Assembly: GCA_951799425.1 (NCBI GenBank)
Contig: OX637393.1
Location: forward strand, 22,795,744 to 22,859,743
Reading direction: 5' to 3'
From: Ilex aquifolium
Lineage: Eukaryota > Streptophyta > Magnoliopsida > Aquifoliales > Aquifoliaceae
DNA: 64,000 bases
The notes under the pieces were generated by a model, which ran no database searches, was not told the DNA's origin, and saw only the letters and a program-made list of their open reading frames with translations. Position 1 is the stretch's first letter. Each line of letters opens with the position of its first letter. The position numbers and the translations under genes were made by a program. This document shows positions 46,003 to 54,881 of this stretch, piece after piece.

Positions 46003-48408
46003 TGTGACACCCCATTTTCTGGGAGTCCTAGATTAACTGTTGATCATCCCTCAACCCGCGGAAGTACCCGTGAATGTTGCTCAACCCAACACCACGTCGC
46101 TAACATCCCCGTAACCGGGATCATAGCCCACAATTGTAAAATGGATTCAATTATTCATTGGCTCAACTGAGATCCAACATACCATGATTTATGATCCATT
46201 ATAGTCCATTTACATCATTGGAGGGAAGGAAAACATAGATCGGAAATAGGGCAAGCAGTTTAAAATTTTGAGTTTTCTTGAGAGTGTACCGGTACGCGGT
46301 ACCGGTACGGGTTGCCCACTGGAAGACGCGTACCGGTACGCAGTACCGGTACGGCAGTGTACCGGTACCCAGTACCGGTACCCTCTGCCCAGTTTTCCCT
46401 TTTTCATCCGTTCTTCATTTTCAATCCTTTCCAAACCTTCCCCAAATCATCCAATACATGTGTAATAAGATTTCCCATATAAAACATGATTTATACAAGT
46501 TTCATTACAATTGATTCCATATATTTACACGTCAAAATGAAATTTTCTCAAAAACTTTACAAAAATAACCATAAAAGCCACAAGTCGGCTTTCTTCAACC
46601 ATGGGGCTCGAAACGGGAACCGTCCGCCGGAGTAAACCCCGCACCTGAAATGTTTTTCCCACAAAAGGTGAGCCACGCTCAATAGGGTATCTCCTAAAGA
46701 GGCTACTCCCCAACCTATATGCATATGAAATGTTCAAATGCCACAAATCAACAATTCATTACATTCCAATTTAGAATATGCATTCCATGTTGGACTCTAC
46801 CATGCCATGCCATGAAATGAGATGAGACTCACTCACGCACGCACATCATCCCGAGCCCTTCCCGGCTCCTTAACACATGCAAGTGCCAATGTGTATGAAT
46901 CCGTCATTTATGTTACACATTAAATGACAATTTATAAAATAAAATCATGTGTCTTTGTTGGGTAACGGATTTTGGAGTCGCACCACTGGTTTCGTACAGC
47001 ATTACACTTTTTCAGAATTTCACCACAGGGGAGTGTATGAACCAAGTAGCCGGGTCTTGCACCCGAGGGAGAATCTAACCCTACTTGCTATACCCGACAC
47101 AAGTTTTTCCATGCAACCATGCGACTCAAGGGGGATCTTCGATCCCACCTTCCCGAGTCCACTATCAACCACCAAGAATGGTGTTTGATCACCTATGCAC
47201 ACACACCCACACCCATGTCTTATACCCATGAATGTGACGACTCGGTGCAAGTGCAATATAATGACAATTGCAACAATTGCAAAAATGTTCAATATGCTAT
47301 GGATGACATATGAACATTTTCAAGCATTCCACATATCCCATGGCAAAATTATATCATAAGCATTTAATTCCCATAATTCTTTACAATGTCAATATGTCAC
47401 AAGCATGTATATATATCAACATTTTATCATGAACAACACCCAAGCATGTCATCACATAATCAAATGATAACACATTTCAATTCTAAAGGCATAACGTAAA
47501 CATATAGCATGCCCACATTGGATCAATTTCACATACCCAATTATAGAAATCACATTTAGAAACTTCTAATTACCAATCCAATTAGAATTGATCTTTACCC
47601 ATTTCAATACCCATTTCACCCAACTTAACAACAATAGGCAAGAGATACATAACCTATCATCCTACCCATTTCACAAAAACATTCTAGGTTTGGAATAAAC
47701 CTTAGTAGGAGGGAACCCTACCTCTTGAAGCGTAGAGAACAACGTTGAGAAGCTCCGAGAACTCCAAACTAAGTGGAACCCTCCCTCTCCCAAAATCCCG
47801 TTCTTCGAATCACTCCAAAAATCGACCTCCTTGATATGGTTTTGTAGCCCTCGGCGAGGAGAACAACTTTTGTTCTTGGCCCGAGTGGATTTGAGCTCTC
47901 AATCTCCGTAGATCGTAGAGAGAAGGTGGAGAACTCAAGCCCTTTCCCTCTCTTCCTCTCTCGTTGGAATCGGCTGAGCAAATGGGGAGCAAATATGATT
48001 TTCTCCCCTTTAAATACCCTTTAAATACTTGGCCCACAATACGCCACACGGCCCTTATTTTCCGGGTCCGTTTTAGCCCCGAAACGATTAAATTTCGCTC
48101 CGGTTCAAGTTCAAAATATTTTTATTTTAACTTGCCGTCATTTATTTCCCAAAATTTAAAATTTTATTCAGAATTTCATTTTTTTGGGTCTCCCGAGGCT
48201 CGACCGCCTCGTAAAACGCAAAAAATCCGACTAACTCGGAATTCAATGAAATTTGACAGGGTAACTAGATTTCGCGAGATGAATCCAACGGTGATGTCCG
48301 TTTCGTCATCCGAGCTCTAGAAAAATTCAGGTTTACAACCTATATCATAATGGTAAATTACCGTTTTGCCCTTTTTTAACAAAAGTTCAAATTTACCCGG
48401 GTTTTACA
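46003..48408 (-). mobile_element. F: 5' LTR
   Basis: 2,406 bp, collinear with the 3' LTR. A TATA-like box near 48010-48020 is preceded by GTGGGCCAAGT-type text. The cassette at 46286-46381 differs in number and order of palindromes from the 3' LTR. Confidence 0.93.
46286..46381. repeat. GTACCGGTAC cassette in F 5' LTR
   Basis: Copies start at 46286, 46299, 46330, 46343, 46359 and 46372. The first group is a pair, not a triplet as in the 3' LTR, and the last group has four sites. Confidence 0.93.
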
Positions 48409-48545
48409 GATTAGCCAACTTAAAACTTAGCTACTCATATTTAATGCAAGAACATACTTGAATTAGAGAGACATTGTGAAGAAATGAAGATTGGAACTTA
48501 AATTAATGCAAGAAAAGTTAAACTAGGAAGTAGTGCATTGAATAC
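48409..48545 (-). mobile_element. E: 5' LTR, middle piece
   Basis: Begins with F's right duplication GATTA (48409-48413), continues TTAGCCAACTT as in 28395, and ends with AATAC (48541-48545), the left duplication of H. Confidence 0.88.
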
Positions 48546-48987
48546 TGATTCGCACTTTTTAGTGTGTCAGAATTATATTATTATATTACACCCAAGTATA
48601 AGTGGTCGAATTGTAGTTTTCTTGGTTTTTGAGTCCAAGTATCGATCCCACAGAGAGTTTTAGTAATTAAAATAAAATAAAATAAATAAAATAAAAATAA
48701 AGCAATAAAAAGGTTGTTTGGAGTAGTTTGATGTTTGATTGCTTGTGGTGTGAGCTTAGTCTAATGACGGTGTTAAAAAATTGATTCTAAAACAACAGGT
48801 GGAATAAAGGTGCAGAAATAAAATGCGTAAGTAAAACAGATTAATGACAGAAATATAAAAGATATCCTTCAGTTCAAGGATCCCACATGGTTTACATCGG
48901 TCTTGTTACGGAATTGCTACCTCACATCAGTTAACTTCCATTTTACTGGCAAGCTAACCGGCAGGTCTGATGTATATATATATTATA

Positions 48988-49324
48988 ACACAGCTGCTTC
49001 TTAGGCTACACTGGGTATATTTATGTCAAATGATTAACCCAAGCAAACCAGAAGGACAAGCCATTCATGAGGAATACTTGAGTTATTCACTTGATCTCAT
49101 GATTGCAAATACGTATATATATATAATAAACCATAACACAGCTGCTTCTTAGGCTACACCGGTGGTAATATATAGCACAGTTGCTTCTTAGGCTACACTG
49201 GGCTTAGATGTTCCAATTGATTAATTCAAGTAAAATCCGCAGGTGGTACAGACTATCTTTCGGCGACTTGTCAGGTCAACCGGTGGTAGTTAATCATAAT
49301 ACAGCTGCTTCTTAGGCTACACTG
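48988..49324. repeat. H LTR: interspersed repeat around CAGCTGCTTCTTAGGCTACA
   Basis: Copies near 48988, 49136, 49175 and 49299 with nearly identical cores of about 26 bp. The set recurs in the other LTR near 57997-58333. Confidence 0.9.
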
Positions 49325-49424
49325 TATTTAGATATATCACCCAGAAAGTGAAGTTACTTGAGCGGCATACTTGAATTATTCAATAGGTTATCTTGTAATA
49401 TTTATATATATATATATATATAGA

Positions 49425-49698
49425 CAGTAGAACTTCCTCAGCGTTCCAGTGTAGGACTAGCCATACTGAGAGGATCACCGGGGTTATTCCAGCAGGCAAT
49501 ATTATTATATATATAGTAATACCAGGCGTCAGTGGAACTTCCTCAGCATTTCGGTGGAAACGCCGGGGTCATTCTAGCTGGCCCGTCTTGTATATACATA
49601 ATACTACCAGGCGTCAGTGGAACTTCCTCAGCATTCCAGTGGAGGATTAACCATACCGGTAGGAACGCCGGGGTCATTCTAGCTGGCCCGTCTTGTAT
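49425..49698. repeat. H LTR: tandem AGTGGAACTTCCTCAGC units
   Basis: Three units here, two in the 5' LTR (about 58433-58600). Each ends in a variant of GCCGGGGTCATTCTAGC. The extra unit explains the roughly 107-bp length difference between the LTRs. Confidence 0.88.
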
Positions 49699-50154
49699 AT
49701 ATAATAAACGTATACATAAAATATCAGCAATTCCAAAAACAGATCAATATTATACATGTGTTCCCCTCGAACCGGAGGATATACGGAACTACTCACGCTC
49801 CATTGCTATAGACAAGCAAGGAGAGCTAGCAGTTGTCATTACAGCAAAAAGGAAAGTGCGGAATTTAAATGTCTTTCGCAGGGAACGATTGAAACACAGC
49901 CACTCTTATAATCGGTTAAGATGAAAAAGTGGCGGCAGTTCAACTATTCGAATTGAAAGCTATACAAAAACTATAAAAGTACAGGACTTAGGACTGAAAG
50001 ATAACACGGACCGGAGTGTATTTTCTCTTCTCTTTTCTTTCTCTCTTTTTCTCTCTTCAGAATTCAGAACTTCAGAATCTCTCTCTCAGAACTCTCTGTT
50101 TCTTTCTTTGTTTCTGCCTCAGTCCGGCCGTAGGAAATGCAGAAGAAGCTGCAG

Positions 50155-50162
50155 TATTTATA
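50155..50162 (-). promoter_or_regulatory. TATA box in H 3' LTR
   Basis: TATAAATA on the minus strand. The matching box in the functional 5' LTR is at 59057-59064. It is followed, in the sense of transcription, by a CT-rich leader. Confidence 0.7.
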
Positions 50163-50213
50163 GGCAAATGAAGGCAAGTGGGGGAAGAGATCAGGGTAAG
50201 TCTGACAGGGGTG

Positions 50214-50247
50214 ACCGTCCGGACGGCAGTCCCACCGTCCGGACGGT
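50214..50247. repeat. CCGTCCGGACGG palindrome pair in H 3' LTR
   Basis: ACCGTCCGGACGG at 50214 and ACCGTCCGGACGGT at 50234, 20 bp apart. TTTGCTGGAAACGG follows. The pair lies about 50 bp upstream of the TATA box on the minus strand. Confidence 0.95.
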
Positions 50248-50517
50248 GGTGCTTTGCTGGAAACGGCCACTTGCATGCATGCTGAGTCTTCACGTTGGGT
50301 AATTACACTTTGGCCTTTATTCTTTGCATTTCCTTGACATTGCTCCCTTGGTCTTGCGTTATTTCGGCATTTGTCCTGCAACTTTCAGATAAAATGTTAT
50401 AACTAGTATTATTCCCGCACAAACCCTAATTCACTCTAACTACTAATTTTTAGTGCGTTTATTATACTAATTCAAGTTTTTTGATTTTTTAATTTATACA
50501 CAATTTAGGGTTAATCA

Positions 50518-52338
50518 CACCCCCTAACTTAAACTTTACTAGTCCCTAGTAAAATTAAAAAGAAAATATAATACAAGTAGGGGTAAAATCATTTTCGTAG
50601 ATTTTTGTACGATTGCATTTAGCATATGCAATAAGCCTTTAAACCCCTAGGTGATTCCTAGTGGACGAGTTGTGTCTCGTGAAGGTTTCCAGTGAAGCTA
50701 CCTACAAACTTCAGTAATTAGGAATGCATATTTCATATTTTTCACATGCATGGTTAAGATGATATTTCTTCTGTCTTGCTAGAATGCTTCCTTTTCTGAT
50801 CACCTTGAGAGAATCATATGTTGGGTGTAGTATTATCTATATATTTTTATGAAAACTTGTGTGTGTGTGTAGTGATGTTTTTATTTTCAAAAATCACTTG
50901 GAAAAAATATTACCCTCTTTCATGGTAGTCTTGATGTCAATCCTTCCCTGGAATACACTCAGTAAGAATAGCACACATGTTATAGTGACTGTTCTCATAA
51001 TTTTACATGTGATTAGAATATTGATAACAAAACAAATTATTGCACATGTAATAGAAAGGAGCGGTTATTTTAAATGGACTGGAAATTGACATAATCTCAT
51101 GAAAGAATATTAACACTGTATTAAATATATTATTAACATTTTCCTTTTTAGATTGCTAGAATGGATGCAAATATATGATTTCTGGAATCAAAAAGGACTT
51201 TTATTAGGTTGTATTGTGGCCATTGGGTTTAGAGTTTAAGAAACGACGTTTATGGGGTTCAAAAGCTACCTTTTGGCATTCCTCTTAAAACTTTATGTAT
51301 TCTTTCCATTTTTTTTTTTTTTTCACTTTCTTGACTTTCTCTTTTTTCATTTTTCACTTTCTTGGCGAGTGCATTTTATGCTCCATCTCGCTTTTTGTTG
51401 AACGGGTGCGTTTTACGGTCCATCCCGTTCTCAACTCATGCCTTTTTTTTTTTTTGGTGAGTGCATTTTATGCTCCATCTCACTTTTTTGGTATCCTGTT
51501 GAAAAAGAGGGTGCAAGAAAATTATGTAGCACAGGTGGGTTTAATATATTTTTATCTGGCTCGGGTCTTTTTCAGGTTTCATGAAAAGAATTTATACTAT
51601 TTTAGGCTCAAACATGGTTGACTAATGATATAATTTTGTAAAAGAAATGGTTAAGGCTCAAAATTAATCAAACATGGCCTAAGATCATTTTCCAGAAATC
51701 CTATATTTGTATTTTTTCTAGATAAATAATTAAGGGCAATGTATATAATATATTTCAAGACGTGCTAATCAAAGCAAAAATATAATGAGATTATTCAAAG
51801 AAAAGTTACCGCTGAATCGAAGATTCGTAGTTGAGTAGATGTAGCATTTCTCTCCAAGGAAGAATGGCTCTAATTCTGCATTTGGTTTTTTACATCTCCA
51901 CTATATATAGAAAGAGTGTAGTATTTTGCATGGTTTTCAAAAATAAAGACATCTGTTTGTGCTTCTAAGGTTAAGTTCGAATAAAAATATTGAGATAACG
52001 TACAGCTAAAATATGACAGTCTCATGAGATCAGATTGAGAGTATTTTCGCAAGGCATTAGAATATAATCCTAATCTAACTGTGAATTATATGAAATATAC
52101 TTCCTACTTTAGCAATGTATGCTCTCATTTTAACAAAGACAATTAAAACACACTGAAAATTAAAACATATTAGTTCAAACATATATAAACATATAAGCAA
52201 AATTTAACTAAGTTCAAATCACACAAACATAAAAAAAACATAAAACATAACTTTAAGTTTTAAGTGCAGAAATTTAAAGTGCATAAAATAAAACGGTGAG
52301 TGAAAGAAAGCAAAGTTTTAAGTAGAATCCCCTGATCT
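50518..52338 (-). other. H: 3' non-coding region
   Basis: A polypurine tract (AAGTTAGGGGGTG on the minus strand, about 50518-50531) abuts the LTR. No credible ORF lies in the remaining 1.8 kb. A group of three hairpins is at 51365-51483. Confidence 0.75.
51365..51483 (-). other. H: three hairpins with a conserved 17-nt loop and covarying stems
   Basis: Hairpin 1 (51365-51391) has stem GCGAG/CTCGC. Hairpin 2 (51397-51435) has stem GTTGAACGGG/CCCGTTC-TC-AAC with one bulge. Hairpin 3 (51457-51483) has stem GTGAG/CTCAC. All three loops are 17 nt: two are identical (TGCATTTTATGCTCCAT) and the third is TGCGTTTTACGGTCCAT. Stems change on both sides together while the loop is kept, and the loop itself has an inner GCAT/ATGC-type pairing with one compensatory change. 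The hairpins are separated by T-rich runs. Function unknown. Confidence 0.6.
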
Positions 52339-53835
52339 TCAAGAAGTTGAAGGACCTCCTCCAAAATGCTGTCTCAGTAGCTCCCACATTTTTGTTTGGT
52401 TTTTCTCATAGTCTTCCATTTTTCGGCTCATTTGAGTGATAGTGTCTTCCAATCCTAGCAGAATCTGTCTGTCTTTCCTGTCATCCACTGGGATGTATGG
52501 TTGCTCTTCTGGTATCTGCTGTTCGGGTGGAATGAATGCTTCAGGAGGCTGGATTGGTTGTTCTTGTGGTTCAGGTGGTACTCCCTGTTGAGCTGCTGGT
52601 TGTGCATCTGGTTGTATTTCTGGCTGAGCTCCATGGCTTTTTTTTAATGAAGTTTTATCTAATGGCCCATAATGATCCACAGTCTTCCATAGCGGATCAA
52701 TGATCACATCATTATTCCTGCACAGTTGAGATACTAGCATAGCATATGGAAGTGAAGGCTTCTTATCTCCTATAGTCAGGAGCATCTGGTCCATGATCAG
52801 ATTCGGCAAGTCTATGGTATGTCCCACCCCGAAGGCATATAAAAAATAAGCTTGCTCAGTATATATTTGATTTTTCTGGGCTCGAGGTAGCAAGCTATTT
52901 ACTGTGATTAAATTCAAGATGTGGTATGTGTCAGTCAAATCACCCTGCTTAATATACTTATTTGGTCTACCCCAACCAAATTCGGGATTACCGGTAACTT
53001 CTCTTCCTACAATATCCAAATCAGGTAATGTAAGTTCAGTGTATGGATACTGTGGGTTTTCTTCTCTTCGCAGGGGTTGAAAAAAATTGGCTATAACAGC
53101 CGGAGTAACATGAAAAATTTTACCTCGTATGAATGCTCGTATACGTCTTTCTTCCATTATTTGAGCATTACTATAAAATTCACGGACCAAGCAATCATAT
53201 GCAGGGACAGAAAATCTAACATAATCTAACCATCCTCTAACAGCAAGAATTTCCCTTATTCTTATAGCATCGAAATCTTCAAACACAACCGGTCGTTCAA
53301 CAATAACAGTTTTCATAGAAAATTTTGTATCATACCAAACTTGTTGTTCAACATTTTCAAATATCACCTGGTTGAAGATATTCTCGGGTTCTGGTTGCTG
53401 TGGAGGTGCTTGAGGTTGATCTCTTTGTGCCCTCTTGAAGATCTTCTTCCTCTTTGTCTTGAATCCATGTTTTCTTAATTTCTCCTCAGATTTTCTGTTT
53501 CGAGTGATTTCAATCGGTAAATGTGTTCTAAATGTGATGGGTAAGAAAATAACCGGAAGAAATTTGACTGAAATTGGTTGGGTATAGGAGATTTGAGGGT
53601 TTGGAGTTGTAGAAATTCGGCTGGCCGAATGTTTTTCTGGTACAGAATGGGTTGGACTGATCGGCTGCATGGAGAACAGTTTAAATATTAGGAGCCACCG
53701 TCCAGACGGTGGGAGTGCCGTCCGGACGGTGCCAATTCTCGGGTTCCAGTTTTTTCCTTTGTGTTTTGCTTGAATTTTCCCTGCAATGTGATTCTTTGAT
53801 TTCCTGCAATACACAAAATTTTCATATATATTCAT
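52339..53835 (-). CDS. H: Athila third ORF (plant transposon protein-like)
   Basis: 498 codons, open. The first 55 codons run through the palindrome pair at 53697-53730, so the Met at codon 56 (MQPISPTHSVPE) is a likelier start. Residues about 113-136 are strongly basic (RKSEEKLRKHGFKTKRKKIF) and could act as a nuclear signal. Residues about 165-390 match the 'putative plant transposon protein' pattern seen in A 7160-7720 (FYSNAQIMEERRIRAFIRG, FLYAFGVGHTIDLPNLIMDQM). Then comes a Pro/Gln-rich linker and a short coiled-coil-like end. No membrane segment or signal peptide. Role unknown; in Athila this ORF sits where env would be. Confidence 0.75.
   Translation of the reverse strand: MNIYENFVYCRKSKNHIAGKIQAKHKGKNWNPRIGTVRTALPPSGRWLLIFKLFSMQPISPTHSVPEKHSASRISTTPNPQISYTQPISVKFLPVIFLPITFRTHLPIEITRNRKSEEKLRKHGFKTKRKKIFKRAQRDQPQAPPQQPEPENIFNQVIFENVEQQVWYDTKFSMKTVIVERPVVFEDFDAIRIREILAVRGWLDYVRFSVPAYDCLVREFYSNAQIMEERRIRAFIRGKIFHVTPAVIANFFQPLRREENPQYPYTELTLPDLDIVGREVTGNPEFGWGRPNKYIKQGDLTDTYHILNLITVNSLLPRAQKNQIYTEQAYFLYAFGVGHTIDLPNLIMDQMLLTIGDKKPSLPYAMLVSQLCRNNDVIIDPLWKTVDHYGPLDKTSLKKSHGAQPEIQPDAQPAAQQGVPPEPQEQPIQPPEAFIPPEQQIPEEQPYIPVDDRKDRQILLGLEDTITQMSRKMEDYEKNQTKMWELLRQHFGGGPSTS
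53697..53730. repeat. H: internal CCGTCCGGACGG pair
   Basis: CCGTCCAGACGG at 53698 and CCGTCCGGACGG at 53718, 20 bp apart as in the LTR. The intervening text is also nearly the same, but inverted relative to the LTR pair. GGTTCCAG follows. Confidence 0.92.
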
Positions 53836-54141
53836 TCTACTAAAAATTATTGCTCACCACTCTTTTTTTTTTTTTGTGATAAACAAACTGGGTTTTTAAT
53901 TTTTTTATTTGTTATTGCTTATTTACGGAATTGCCTACTTAAATTATAGTTATTTACATTTATGTACATTTTTAACTATTTACTTTCATACTTATATATA
54001 TATATATAACAACTATACGTAATCTACGTATATACAAACAAGGGTATTTATATTTATACAAATTTATACATGGTTTATTTTTATAACTAGATATATTATA
54101 GTTATGTATATACATAGATACTTCTTCCAAAAGTGTGTTGA

Positions 54142-54552
54142 TTATATTGTGTCAGAGTCAGAACTGTCTGGGTCATTATTACCAGTGACTCGACCAACTT
54201 CATTTCGAACGTACTTGGTTAACATCGGGGTGGAATAGGATGGCGCCTCAGGATAGTCCTTACTCTGCCCATACCTAATCCACCGTAGTCGATCGGACGC
54301 TCGTCCTGAAATTGGTTCCGCACATGGATTATACTGTCTTAAATGTTCTGTTCGACCGCATCTGACACAAGCACCAAGACGATTTGCTCGTCTGTGTTTG
54401 GCATACGGACTTTTTCCGCATAGTGGTCTTGGTTGACTTTCAAATATTTCAAGATTTCTGACTCTTCTGGCTTTTTGCATGATCAGTGCATGAACGTCTT
54501 TTGGAAGATGACGCAGTATAATTACACTTAACCAAAATAGTTTTTCGTCCAT
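54142..54552 (-). CDS. H: carlavirus-like cysteine-rich nucleic-acid-binding protein
   Basis: 136 codons, intact, ATG at 54552. Residues 46-65 show a basic stretch joined to a Cys finger: G-K-S-x-Y-A-K-x-R-R-A, then L-G-x-C-x-R-C, followed by H70 and C77. Carlavirus 11-14 kDa proteins and relatives in other Betaflexiviridae and in allexiviruses share the pattern G-R-S-x-Y-A-R-R-R-R-A, then a CxRC finger. Their N-terminus is likewise a hydrophobic segment (here residues 6-18). In those viruses the gene is the last before the poly(A) tail, and the protein binds nucleic acid; several act as silencing suppressors or enter the nucleus. Here it lies between gag-protease and the third ORF. It is named from memory of the family, without a database search. 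The last 30 residues (acidic, Ser/Asp) are not virus-like. Confidence 0.65.
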   Translation of the reverse strand: MDEKLFWLSVIILRHLPKDVHALIMQKARRVRNLEIFESQPRPLCGKSPYAKHRRANRLGACVRCGRTEHLRQYNPCAEPISGRASDRLRWIRYGQSKDYPEAPSYSTPMLTKYVRNEVGRVTGNNDPDSSDSDTI

Positions 54553-54881
54553 TTTTTTTTTTTTTAATATAATATAAAAGACTCTCTATCCGGTTCTTTA
54601 ACGTCTGCCAGTCACAAAGACAAACAAAATTTTTTAAATCATGATTACTATTTTAAACTCATAAAGTAAACTCACACGCCTATCTCCCCAACTTAATTTA
54701 AATATTATCCTCACTCTATAAGATGAAAGTAGAAAATTGCTAATTAGGTCTTGCAGCGAGAGATATTTATAGTATAAGATTTTAATATAAAAGACAAATA
54801 AAGAAACTATACAAAAGACATAAAAACATAAAACAAAGAAAATTTTAACTACTATATACAAGAAGTGCATTAGAGGATAGA
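54553..54881 (-). other. H: spacer between gag-protease and the virus-like ORF
   Basis: About 330 bp, AT-rich, no credible gene. On the minus strand a run of about 14-15 A lies directly before the ATG at 54552. Confidence 0.6.

Larger units (their letters stand above)
35383..48408 (-). mobile_element. Tekay/Del-type LTR retrotransposon F (broken)
   Basis: 13,026 bp including nested L1 and L2. GATTA duplications at 35378-35382 and 48409-48413, LTRs of about 2.4 kb, a Met-tRNA primer site and a polypurine tract. Only parts of gag, protease, reverse transcriptase and the integrase tail remain. The LTRs differ by roughly 1.5% by eye, so the insertion is probably under or near one million years old if a usual plant rate holds. 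Broken at a few places. Confidence 0.93.
48546..50517 (-). mobile_element. H: 3' LTR
   Basis: 1,972 bp. Contains a four-fold interspersed repeat of a CAGCTGCTTCTTAGGCTACA block and three units of an AGTGGAACTTCCTCAGC block. One more of the latter is present than in the 5' LTR. Confidence 0.92.

Noticed and set aside
51295-51621. 108-residue ORF on the + strand over the hairpin region
   Set aside because: It reads through T-runs and the hairpins, opposite to H's sense, and has no recognisable domain.
52339-53835. Third ORF of H as a viral envelope protein
   Set aside because: No signal peptide, membrane anchor or glycoprotein features. It fits the plant transposon protein-like domain better.
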